Below are positions 1-11,600 of a DNA stretch of 64,000 nt, one piece after another. This DNA is from Salminus brasiliensis. Its lineage: Eukaryota > Chordata > Actinopteri > Characiformes > Bryconidae. The notes under the pieces are model-generated. The model saw nothing but the letters and a program-made list of their open reading frames with translations. It was not told the origin of the DNA and made no database searches. The position numbers and the translations under genes are program-made. The first letter of the stretch is position 1; every line of letters begins with the position of its first letter. The stretch lies in NCBI RefSeq assembly GCF_030463535.1, contig NC_132897.1, forward strand, positions 7,150,821 through 7,214,820, given 5' to 3'.

Positions 1-52
1 GTATGTGTAAGCATACTTGGCCAATAAAGTCCGATTCTGATTCTGATTCTGA
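1..52 (+). mobile_element. 3' tail of a non-LTR retroelement with (GATTCT)n
   Basis: TACTTGGCCAATAAAG followed by short GATTCT repeats (33-52) is the usual 3' end of a fish LINE/SINE family. The body lies outside the window. It directly abuts the Tc1 element. Confidence 0.5.
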
Positions 53-1115
53 CAGTGGAGGAAATTTGCCCACTGACGAAGAAATGAACAGTCTGTAATT
101 TGTAATGGTAGGTTTGCTTTAACAGTGAGAAGTAGAACATCAAAAAGAAAATCCAGAAAATCACATTATATAAAATATATAAATTGATTGAATTGAGTTT
201 TATTGAGTAAAATAAGTATTTGATCCCCTACCAACCATTAAGAGTTCTGGTTAGATTAAAGACACCTGTCTCAACTGTCACCAAGAAGACCATTGGTTAC
301 ACACTACGCCATAAAGGATTATAATCCTGCAGCGCAAGGTTCCACTGCAAGACCCCCCTGCTCAAAAAGGCCAATGAACACCTGGAGGTGTGGGGGAGAA
401 GGTGCTGGGGTCAGATAAGACCAAAATTGAGCCCTTTGGCATCAACTCAACTCGCCTTGTTTGGAGGAAGAGAAATGTTGACTATGACCCCAAGAACATC
501 ATCCCCACCGTCAAGCATGCCGGTGGAAACATTATGCTTTGGGGGGGGTTTGCCTTCACTGCATCGACGGGAGGATAGACGGGTTTGTGTATTGCAAAAT
601 CCTATAAAAACTCCTTCCTTCCACCAGGGCACTGAAAAAGGGTCGTGGATGGGTGTTCCAGGACGACAATGACCCAAAACATACAACCAAGGCAACAAGG
701 GAGTGGCTCAAGAAGAAGCCACTGGCTCAAGCCAGTCTCCGGACCTTAATCCTATAGAAAACCTGTGGAGGGAGCTTAAGCTTCGAGTTGTCATGCGACG
801 GCCTCAAAACTTGAGGTAAATGATTTAGAGATGATCTGCAAAGAGGAGTGGACCTAAATTACTTCTGATACGTGTGCAGACCTGGTCATCAGCTACCAGA
901 AACTGACTTCAAGGGTTTTGCTTGAGTCTTGTTTCGTTAGGGGATCAAATACTTATTTCAGTGAAATGCAGATCAGTTAATGTATTTTATATAATTTGAT
1001 TTTCTGGATTTTCTTTTTGATGTTTTATCTCTCACTGGTAAATAAAACTACCATTAAAATTACTGTAGTAAGAAATGAGAAATCAATATGGGGGGAAATA
1101 CTTTTTTCAATGTAG
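53..1115 (+). mobile_element. Tc1-like DNA transposon, degraded
   Basis: The long terminal inverted repeats are recognisable: the block containing ACATCAAAAAGAAAATCCAG near 137-160 is mirrored near 995-1022, and AAATAAGTATTTGATCCCCT near 209-229 is mirrored at 940-961. The ends start CAGTGGAGGAAAT and finish near AAATACTTTTTTCAATGTA. The interior carries a broken Tc1 transposase. About 1.06 kb against roughly 1.6 kb for a full element, so the middle/5' half of the gene is deleted. Confidence 0.85.
376..830 (+). pseudogene. Tc1 transposase fragment (DDE domain), frameshifted
   Basis: One frame (390-578) reads LGSDKTKIEPFGINSTRLVW then NIIPTVKHAGGNIMLWGGF, the typical Tc1 catalytic-domain block, and stops in-frame at 576-578. 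Downstream frames still show FQDDNDPKH (near 655-680), with the second catalytic Asp, and a remnant of the [11 protein letters not shown] block (near 745-785). Frame changes and stops make it non-functional. Confidence 0.85.
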
Positions 1116-1117
1116 GA

Positions 1118-2115
1118 AGATGGGCAGACAAAATATTGTAGATTTTACAAATACATTTTAAAACAAGACCAAATGAGAATGAGCAGGAATCAACAGTGAG
1201 AGAAAGCATAGAGACAGATTATGAAGAAAAAACACGAGGGAATGAGAGCAGGAACAGGAAGAACTGAAAGGAGAAAAGGGGGGGAAACTAGATAAAGACG
1301 TGTGAAGGATAATGAGAGAGCAAAAAAAGGAATAAATTAATTATTTTTATATATGAAATAATTAAGTGGATATATTAATAATTTATAAAATATAAATAAT
1401 TTATAAAAAATAATTTTAAATAATAAAAAGAAATGAGAAAATGTGAGGGAACCAGAGAAAACTAGCAAAAACTGAGAAATTAGGAAGAAATGAGAGAAAG
1501 AAATGAGAAAACCGAGGGAGAAACGAAAAGGAATAAGACAAAGAAACAAGAGAGGAAATGAGAGGAAATGGAAAGGGCTGAGAAAAAATGGTAGAGATAA
1601 ACAAAAGAGGAGGAAATAAGAGAGAGATGAAAGGTATGATTGAGAGAAATGAGAGGGAAATGAGAAAAGGGAGAAATGGAAGATAAAATGATGGAAAGTA
1701 ATGAGAAGCAATTAGAGGAGCGAGAGAGGATGAGACAGAAATGAGAAAAAAGGAAAAGGAGTGAGCAAATGATTAAAGGTAGAAATGAGAAAGAAAAAGA
1801 GGAAGAAATAAGAGGAGGAAAAATGAGAACTGGGAGAGAGATAGAAATGAGAAAATAAACCCCAGAAAGGAAAGAGAGAAAGAATGTCAGTAAAATAGGA
1901 AATGATGTAGAAACAAGAGAGAGAGAGAGAGAGAGAGAGCCTAGGAGCAGGACAAGAGATAATGACCGAGAGTAAAGAGCGCGAGAAAAGAGAGAGAGAG
2001 AGAGAGAGAGAGAGACAAAAACAATGCATTACTGTGCGCGTGTGTAAGAGAGAGCGAGAGAGAGAGAGAGAGAGAGAGAACACGAGTGAGCGAGAGAGGG
2101 AGGGAGGGAGAGTAG
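1118..2115. repeat. Purine-rich (GA/GAAATGAGA) tract upstream of nsmf
   Basis: About 1 kb whose plus strand is overwhelmingly A and G, with many degenerate copies of GAAATGAGA between about 1430 and 1900 and pure (GA)n runs at 1918-1939, 1991-2014 and 2059-2079. Predicted frames here are low-complexity and not real proteins. It ends about 420 bp before the nsmf ATG. Confidence 0.85.
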
Positions 2116-2223
2116 GGTGGGGGAGAGAGAGCGTAGCACGCGCTGCGCTTTGTGTTACTGGAGCTCACGGCTCCTTGTGCATGAGTGAAACAGCATCAGC
2201 GCTTTGGCTCGCGCTTTGGATGC

Positions 2224-2275
2224 TCTCTCTCTCTCTCTCTCTCTCTCATACACACACACACACACACTCACACAC
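2224..2275. repeat. (CT)n(CA)n microsatellite
   Basis: A run of CT at 2224-2247 followed by CA-rich sequence to about 2275, in the sequence just upstream of nsmf exon 1. Confidence 0.9.
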
Positions 2276-2329
2276 ACATTCACCACTTGAATGAATTTCT
2301 CACATTAAACTCTCCAAACATGAGGAACA

Positions 2330-2536
2330 TACGGGAACTCCAGCGGAGGGTTTAGAGGCGAGTGCGTGTGGAGAGTGTGTGTGGAGAGTGTGTGTGGAGA
2401 GTGTGCGCGAGAGTGCGCGTGTGTGTGTGTGTGTGTGTGTGTGTGGCGGACTGAGCGTTTCTCCTCCTCCTCCTCCTCCTGCAGCGCGCGCTGAGTGGAA
2501 TGAGCCGCTGTTCCGCCTCCGCCGCTTCACTACAGC
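2330..2536 (+). promoter_or_regulatory. nsmf: Probable 5' UTR/promoter of nsmf
   Basis: GC-rich sequence with (GT)13 at 2419-2444, a run of TCC triplets (2461-2480) and GCAGCGCGCGCTG, ending at the ATG. I see no TATA box at a sensible distance. The transcription start is inferred to lie here or in the GA-rich tract upstream; nothing in the sequence fixes it. Confidence 0.4.
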
Positions 2537-2607
2537 ATGGGCAGCGCCGTGGCCAAGAGGAAGAGTCTGAGGAGTGATGCCATTTCTTCAGTCGCCGCTA
2601 AAGTCAG
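2537..2607 (+). CDS. nsmf: nsmf exon 1 (start codon, N-myristoylation signal)
   Basis: Encodes residues 1-24 starting [20 protein letters not shown]; the Arg24 codon is split. The start was chosen because MG plus the basic/SVAAKVR block matches the family N-terminus. The Gly2 acceptor is kept, but residue 6 is Ala where mammals have Ser. The donor is CAG|gtgagt, phase 2. The ATG follows a GC-rich leader (tacagcATGg). Confidence 0.93.
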
Positions 2608-5600
2608 GTGAGTCTCCGCTCCTGGGGAGCACTTTAACTTCAGCACGGGGGGCTGTTTGTGGGCTGACAGTGTTCCTGTGCATTTCTGTCGGTTGTTAAA
2701 GCTCGTGCACGGCTGTAGTAGATCAGTGTTTACCATGTGGAGTCCTGAGGTGCACACGCACTGCGCATTTCACTGCTTTATCTGCTCCAGCACTCCTGAA
2801 GCAGCTCACAACAAGCCCTAGTTGAGGTGAACTCCAACAGACCACCGCTGAAATGCTGAAGCTGAAGTTGAGCTGTAGTCGAGCTTTCCGTTCCACCTTA
2901 AAAGGTGGAGCAGTTTCAGCCTGGCCAAAATATACAAGCTCAAAGAACGGGCTTCCTCCTCTAGGGCTCCTTAGTAAAGGCGTTGATTTGTTTATATATA
3001 TATATACTATAAGTCCAAATACTTGTGGACACCTCTTCTAATGAATGCATTCAGCTATGTTAAGTTGTGCTCACAGCTAGCTTGTATAATAGAGCAGTAC
3101 TGCCAGTAAAATAGGACTCTCCGGAGCAGATAAACTTGAACTTGCTGGCTCCATTGAAACCTATTGGAAACCTGGAGCCTAATGCCAGGCATGGGCTAGA
3201 GGGGTATAAGGCCCTCCAGTATTGCGCTGTGGAGCAGTGGAAGAACTGTGTTCTCAGGAATGATGATGCTCCATCCAATACTTTTGGCAGAAGTTGGGGA
3301 GTTGGGAAGGAGTGATCATCCAACATCCCTGTTGCTGAATGCAATCAGATCCTCACAGCTATTCTTCAAAATATCGTAGAATACCCTCCCTGGACATTAG
3401 AGACAGTTACTCCAACAAATGCAGGATAGACCTTTTTTTTCTTCCCTTGATTTTCTTTGGAAGAAACAGTAAATGAGCAGGTGTCCCAATACTTTTGTCC
3501 TTATAATGTATTTAACACCTGGTATGGTAAATCAGTGCTCAAAGGAGAGGCCCATAACTCTGATAATCAAGTGTGATTGAGAAGCTGTTGGCTGTGGTTG
3601 TGAATTCTTAATTATTTTCTATATTGCAACATGAAGGGCTCCACTGTTGGTCAGAGAACCGTTTTAATGTCCTGGCACTTGGTGACAGTCTCTCCAAAAA
3701 TCCTTGGTGTGATTCTTATTAATACCAGATGGAACGTGGTGGTGAATTGGTTCACCCTGTCAATCAGAAGAATCCGTTCTGCAGAATGATGTATGGCTAT
3801 AAACAAGGCTTGACCCAATTTTCACCCCCAATTTAGTCATTACCAATCCTCGGCCTCTACCGAGGTTTCCCTCACGGTACACGCTGCACCCAGCACTGGG
3901 GCGGGGCAAGGTAGAGTCAGTACTTGACGGCCAGAATAGGTTGTTTTTTGTTTTGAATCTTAGTTCCTCTCAGTGGTTCTTCCTCATGCTTTTAGGGAGT
4001 CTGTTCTTATGAGTCTAGGTTTTTCTTAGAGGTTCTTTCTCATGGTCTTAAGGGACTGCATCCCTTTTAGTCATGGTTCTTCCTTTTGAGTCTTGGTACT
4101 TTTAGAGGCGCTATTAGGACGTTCTCCATTTGAAGCCTTGGTTCCTATCAGTGGTTCTTTCTCATGGTCTTAGGCAGATCTTCCTTTAGAGTCTTGGTTC
4201 TGTTTAGCGGTTCTTTCTTATGCTCTTAAGACTTTCTTGTGACCATTGCTTTTTTTTCAGTGGTCCTTCCTGAAGCTCTTCCTTGTGAATCATGGTTCTT
4301 TTCAGTCGTTTTTGCTTATGTTTTTAGAAAAAACATCCGTTTGGGTCTTGGCTCCTCCTAGTGGTTCATCCTCATGCCCTTAGGGACTGACACGGTCACC
4401 CTTGGATGCTCAGTAGGGGGCTAGATACAGGGTTTTTCAGCTTTGTGTCATGGTCTATGTTTAAAGTCAAGTCAAGTGCTCTACATATAAAACCAAATTC
4501 AGTTAAATGGGCCTAAAAAGATCTTTCTTTTACTTCAGTGCTTCTTTCTCATGGTCTTATACAGCAGATTTGCCAGTGCTAAATGAACACTGTGTAGGGT
4601 GTTGTTCTTCTTGAGTCTTGATTCCTTTCAGGGACTTCTTCAGGGACCAGTCAGTGTTTTTGGGGGCCGATACCGACAATCAGTGATTATCTTTAAGTAC
4701 AGTCAGTCTGTTGTCAATACCAGATGCTGGATGCCTCATTAACCTTCCCAGGTGATGCATCATCATACAGGTTTCTCGTACATTTTATCGTACAGGATAA
4801 AATGTACATTATGTCTTGGAATCAACGACATTAAAAGCACTATCAAATTCCTGAACACCAGCTGGGAGAGCTCGTGAATCCCCTTCACTTCGGGACAGTA
4901 TGATGTAGCGGCCGAGAAATGCAGCCTACGTCCGCTGCAGCCTAGGCATTGGAACTCAGCTATCGAGCACTGGGATCAACACTAGCTCTGTTGGGTTGCT
5001 CCAGCCGTGTGAAAGCTCTGTAGTTGTAATCCGTAACTCGTGAATATGATCTGATCGGCTCTCAGGATCGACTAATTGGAGAATTTTGGTCTAATCTGAT
5101 ATTTCGCCTGGAAATCTGCCAATACTTTAAACACTTAGCTGGTCGATATTCTTTTTCCATCTCTACTTTAAAGTGTTAATTTCAGTGGATGTAAGGGAAT
5201 TAACATATTGTCCACTTCTACATGCTGCTTTTTAGTCTGTGTATTAGTATATTAATACCTGTAATATAGAGCCTTTTTGTGAAGGCCTTCTTGTAAGACA
5301 TGACCTTTCTTGACCCTACAGAGGTAATCATAATAACATTAGTCTTCTATTGACTCTCTACCTCCCTCTCCTCTTTCTTCGTTCATTGCCTCATTTAATC
5401 TCATTAACTGCTGTCATGGCTTTTAAATGGTGTCTCATCTAACTGAAATGTACACCCTGAAAGGTTATACAGGCTTCCATAAATGAGTGACTGAGGCACT
5501 TTTTAAACTCTAATCTCAGACAGACAATAGGGGCTCAGGCTTGGCTCACTGTTGTGATTGAATTGGGTGTCAGGTTATCTCTATAATTCACCCTAATACC

Positions 5601-8600
5601 ATTTCCTGCCTTTTGTCGGCTCTGATTCCTCCCAGTCTCTTTGTCTGGGTGAATGGCACCTTAACTTGTCTGACACAGATGCCGCCCACTAAAAGGGGAG
5701 CGTAGGCGACGTTTGAGGGCCCAGCTATCTCCCAGAGTCACACCGTACCTTTGACACCAAGAGACCTGGACAATAAATATCCCCTCCAAGTTAAAGCCGT
5801 CACATTTCCATGTGTTGTCAGTGTGTCAGGTAGTAGTGATTAGTTATTGCTGCCCAAACCAGTAAAGCACATTCATCTGTTGGCCTTGTCCAGACTCACG
5901 GTGATTATGGGCTGTGGTCATGTGTCATTCCTACCTTCCTACCATACCTTCTTTTTCTCTCTAATTCATTTATTTGGATGGATGACTCCTGTCACAGTCA
6001 GTTTCATCAGCAGCATGAAGTCAAGCTCTAGTCATCTCCCCTCTTGCCTCATATGACATTTCCCCTTTACAGAGCAATCAAAACACTGTGGCTCATCTGA
6101 TCCATAACCTCTGAAAGTTCTCCCATGGGACTCCTCTGCTGAGATCCCTTCTCCCGGCTTTCAGTAGCAGCGAGAATCAGAGACAAATGTCTGGTTCTCA
6201 CATACTGGCTTCAAATGTTTCAGCTTCTCATGACTAAAGATGCTGACATGTTTATGCAATGTGGAAATTGGGGCTACAGCTACACTCTTGAAAATGAAGG
6301 TGTTACAAAGGTTCTTTGAACAATGCCGTAGAAGAACCATATTCGGTTCCATAATGAACCATGTTTGTGAAAGAGCTGTGAATAAAGGTTGTTCAGGCAT
6401 TGATCTCTTTTAGAGAAAATTGTTTTATAGGTGAAAAAGATCTATAGGTGGTTCTTCTATGAACTCACTCTCATGCTAGAAGCCTTTGTAGCTCCTTTAT
6501 TTTAAACATGAACATACTGGCACCATTGGAACCTATTGGAAATCTGTAGCCCAATTCCAACCCCCTCCCTGGGCATTAGAGACAGTTACTCCAACAAAAT
6601 CTCCCCTTGATTTTTTATTTATTTTTTTTTTTTGGAAGAAACAGTAAATGAGCAGGTATCCAAATACTTTTGTCCTTATAATGTATTTAACACCTGGTTT
6701 GGTAAATCAGTGCTCAAGAGAGAGGGCCATAACTCTGATAATCAAGTGTGGTTGAGAAGCTGTTGGCTGTGGTTGATGCTCTATCCAATACTTTTGGGAT
6801 GAGTTGGGTAGTCGGGGATGAGATGAGGTGGTGATTATCCAGCCTCTTGATCTCACTAACACTCATGTCACTGAATGGAATCAGATCCTCACAGCAATCC
6901 TCCCAAACCTAAAAAGACCTTCCCTGCACAGTAGAGACAGTTACTCCAGCAAAATCAGGATGAATTACTTTTAATTTCCAAAGAAACAGTGAGCAGGTGT
7001 CCCAATACTTTAGTCCATATAGTGTACGCCAGCGTAGATGTCTTTAACATCTGTCAACTCTTCACATTTCCGTCCTTAAAATAAAAGCATGCCCATGAGG
7101 CTAGGTGTTGCTGCTTTAGTGTCATTGCCCCTCAGTAGACAGTCATGCAGATCCTTCTGACATTCTCTGAAGACTCCCCGATCAGGCAGTGCCTAGGTTA
7201 GCACCTTTCTCTCTCTGCTCATTTGCACCTCATTTCGGAATCACCAGCACACTTTTCTTCACACTTTTTTTTTCATAGCATACCTCTGCGTTTTATTGTG
7301 CTCTTATTTAAACAAATAAGTTATTATTTAACCAGATCAAGCTACGTCATGGCTCCTGTCTTCTAGGTTATAGAATCCTCCAGTAGGGCTGGGCGATATG
7401 GTTAAAATACTATATGATGATATTTAAAGACATTTTGACGATACTCAATAATCATCACGATACATTTAATCACAGACTAAATACATCAGTAGTGACAGAT
7501 TCTTAAAAACTACTTTTCAGATACTGCTGAAATAAAGGCATCTAATTACGTGCAAATGATCAGTGTTTATTAAGCACTTCTAATATCCTCTATATGCTTT
7601 GGAGAGTGTATTAAAGAATATTATCACAATACGATAAATTATCATCATATTACCCAGCTCTAATCAATCAGTTTGACTTTGATTGGTTTCACAGGTGGAT
7701 AATAGGTCTTGGTAAGGGTATCAGCTTAAATGGCTAAATGTAACATGCAAATATAATTGCATTTCTTCAAATAACCACAATCAACCCACTATGATACCTT
7801 CAGCCAAACATAGGTTTCTGTGTATATATATATATATATATCTGTCATTGCCTCTTGTATATTGTCTGGAATGATGCTACTGCACTATGGAGCTGCATAA
7901 GGCTGCTTAAATTAAGTCATATTTGTGTAAAATTGTCAGGCTTCTATCACTTCACTATCCTTTAGTGTGAATTACACTCCCAATCTGTAGAGGGAGCCCA
8001 GGAGACAAAAATCCCAGTGTTCGCATAAAGCTGCTGTAAGTAGTACATTACCATGTTAACCCAAACAGCTCTTTTGCTTTTCTGACCTAATTAAATTATA
8101 ACCCCTATGTGCAAGTACTTACTTCACTCTAAACCCAATAAGCTGTACGAAATTGTCTGCCTTGAGTCTACAGCTCTAGTCTTCTACTGAGGTGGTCAGG
8201 ATTGTAACACCTTCTCCTGTATGTGAGTGGCCATGTCTGTGTCTTTGCCTTGGCCATGGTTTACCTCTGTTTACAGGGGATGTGTAGATCGAGATCCAGT
8301 CTTCTTCCTCTCTCGCTCAGCTGCTGATGTAATAAGGTGGTAATAGTGTTGTCACATCCAGGGGTCATCACTGTGGGAGCTCCTTTCTCAAACCGTGTGG
8401 CATTTGGACCGGACACTGATGACCTCTGGGAAGCTGCTCCTTTCTTTCCTTTGAAAGAAGAGCATTAACACATTTTGGGCCTGATTCCTTGGGCAGTCCT
8501 ACAATTGACATAATGCAGTGTCAGAACACCATGGTTATCATGGCACAGTGTCGGATAGGTGAACACAGGGATGCATCAGTTAACACAGGAAAATAATCCA

Positions 8601-11600
8601 GTACCTGTGATGTAACAACCAAAATGTGACCACGGGCAGGTGAATACGGCCATGGTGGGGAACACAGGACTAGGGTTCGGGTGGTATGGGTAATGCCGGG
8701 ATAGAAAGGGGACGGTGCTGAAGGATGGGATGCGGCTGTTGTCGGATAATGCAAAGGAATGGTGTGGGGAATGTGATGGGACACACAGGAAGGGGGTCAG
8801 GGTGGAAAAGGGATGGTGTTTGTAGAGGGGCTGTGTTGGGACATATGTGAATGAATGGTGTCTGGAAGGTGTTAGGTAATGCAAAGATGGTGTTGGGACT
8901 GGGATGGGACACAATGGAAGGGGGGTTGGGATGCTGTTGGGTAATGCCAGGCTATAAACAGATCTGTCACAGTCTTTTCACTGTTTTTACTGCCATAAAC
9001 CAGTTCAATAAGCATCATTATTAAAATTGCAGACTCATCATTGTGAAGGATATATACTTCATATTAAGCAGGATATAAATATAGTTGTCAGCATTAATTT
9101 AGGACGGCTGTGACTAGTCAAAGCATTCAGTGAACGTCTGAAATAAACGAAATGATTAAGACTGCGCTCCAAAAATAGGTTTAAGCTTCCAGTGTAGTCC
9201 TGTATATTCCACACGCAATCCAGTAATGAGTGCCAGCGACATCTGTATTAGCCGATCAGTGTGATGACAGTGTGCATTGTTATGGAAATTAGCACTCGAT
9301 TGCGTGTTGGAGTGTGGTAGTGGATGAATCACTGCTACATACTGTATAGACAGCGGCCTAACAGATTTGAAACAGGTGCAGTTCAAGGTTATTCGATCAC
9401 TATCCACTGTGCAGATGTCTTTGTATCTTTGTAATTACACCATTTAACCCCTTAAACTGCCAGGGCTTGTTTGAGGGCCCACACTACAGTTCCTCACTCT
9501 ACTAACGATGTAAAGCACATTCATTTTTATAGGAAACTGTAGTTAGGGGTTATTACAGTGTTTAATCAGGAATCAGGAAGACTAAAAGCAGAGTATGCTC
9601 TAAAATAATAATTCATGATGAGATTAGATTCAATGAATTAACCAACAGTCTTTAAACCGACAGGATTCTTTAAATGCATTAAAGGCATTAAAATGGTTCT
9701 TCGGAGCTTTGCCACTGAAGAGACACTTTTTGTTCCCCAAAGAACCTTTGAATGAATTTCTGCTGCATTATTCCATTTACCTTGAATCTCGTTCCACTTA
9801 AACATTACGATAATTGTACACAGTTTTAAAAGAAACCGGAGTGTGTTGACCAGTGTGTTCTATGGTGAATCTAACCAAAATATGGCCCAATTTTTATTAA
9901 TTTTTTTATCTTACTGTAAGCGATACCAAATCCAAACAACATTGTAACACCCCCCAAGAAAGAAGTTCAACTGGGTGCATGACTGATTTTAATGAGACAT
10001 AAACAGACAGAAGTGCAAATAAAGTGTATAATACAACTGTTTTACCACTATTGATGTGCAGTGTAGCCATATTGGATTTTGACCTGTGGGTTGGTGATGT
10101 TCTCCTCACTTTCCAAGTAGATAATAGAAGCACATCTCTGTGTGATGCTAAGGTGAATGGATGAATGAAATTCCCCATAGAAACATATGACCAATCCAAA
10201 AGATTGCAGGAACCTTTATTTTATGTGGTGGCCCCCCTTTTTTTTGACATATAGACTATGTGTAGGCTGCTTCTTTATGAGGGTGGCCTTTAGCTGTGGA
10301 GTTGTGCCACCACAACAACTGCGACCCGTCGAGGTGTAAAGCAGTGACTCTGCAAGACCTCTGAAGGCGTCCTGTGGTATCTGGAACCAAGTCGTTATCA
10401 GCATCAGACCCTTTAAGTTCAGTAAGTTGTGAGGTGAAGCCTCCATGGATCACATCAGTGAGTCTTGGACGCCTATGACCCCGTGGCTGGTTCACCGGTT
10501 GTCCTTCCTTGGGACACTTTTGCTAGGTTCTGACCAATGCATACTTGGAGCACCCCACAAGACCTCCATGTTGAAGATGCTCTGACCCAGTCGTCTAGAC
10601 ATCACAATTTAGTCCTTGACCCTGCTTCCAACACATCAACTTCAAGAACTGCTGCCTAATATATCCCATCCATTAGAGAGGTGCCACTATAACAAGATAA
10701 TCAGTATTATTTACAGAACCTGTCAGTGGTTTTAATGGTATGGCTGATAGGTGTATATATATATACATGTCTTAAGGTTTGGTGCTAAGCTGATTAGAGC
10801 TCTATAAAGGGTGGAGGTACTTCTGTAAATAGCTGAATGTACAGTAATTATGCTAATGAAAGGATGAAGCTGTCTGTGGTCGTGCAGTAGCGGCCGCGTG
10901 GCTCAGACGAAGCATGTAATTACCATTATGTGTGTGTCAGGGTGATGCACCAGGTCAGGACTGTGTGCTATCTGTGATGGGGTGGTTACTCCCCCTTAAT
11001 ACTGTGGTGTATTTCTATATTTGTGTGAAGAGTCTTATGTAAGAGTGCTGTGCACAGGGAGAGCAAATTAATGGTTCATAATCAAGTTGTGAAAAATAAT
11101 GAGTAACTTTTTTGGAATTATCTGCTATTAGAGTTTCATGAAGTTACATAACTCACCCCTTTCTGGTAAAGGACGGGTACAGGCTGCACACAATGCTGGG
11201 ATTTACTTTAATGAACAATAAGGATTATTTTTTTAATTATTCATTTATAATTTTACCTCATTTTCTACTCAATTTAAAATGCCAGTCCTCATTTGTGTGA
11301 ACTTCCCCTTATCACTAGCAATGCCCCCAACAACACTAGGAGCATGAAGACTAGCACATGTCTCCCCTGACACATGTAAAGCCAGCTACCACCTCTTGTC
11401 GATCTGCCGCAGATGCTGCATCACTAGATAGCCAGCACACTCTAAGGAAAGCGTGGCACCCGAGCTTCAATACAACAGTTAACAGACGTCTGTGCTCACC
11501 AACATCACGTTAGGAGTGCCATCAGCATACCCCTGAGAGAGCAAGGCCAATTGTGCTCTCCCTGACTCCAGCTGCTGATTGCCAGCAGCCTTAATAAGGG

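Noticed and set aside
390..830. Active Tc1 transposase
   Set aside because: N-terminal half missing, in-frame stop at 576-578 and frameshifts between catalytic blocks.
1337..2168. Ser/Leu/Phe-rich minus-strand frames of up to 124 codons
   Set aside because: Complement of the purine-rich tract; pure composition effect.
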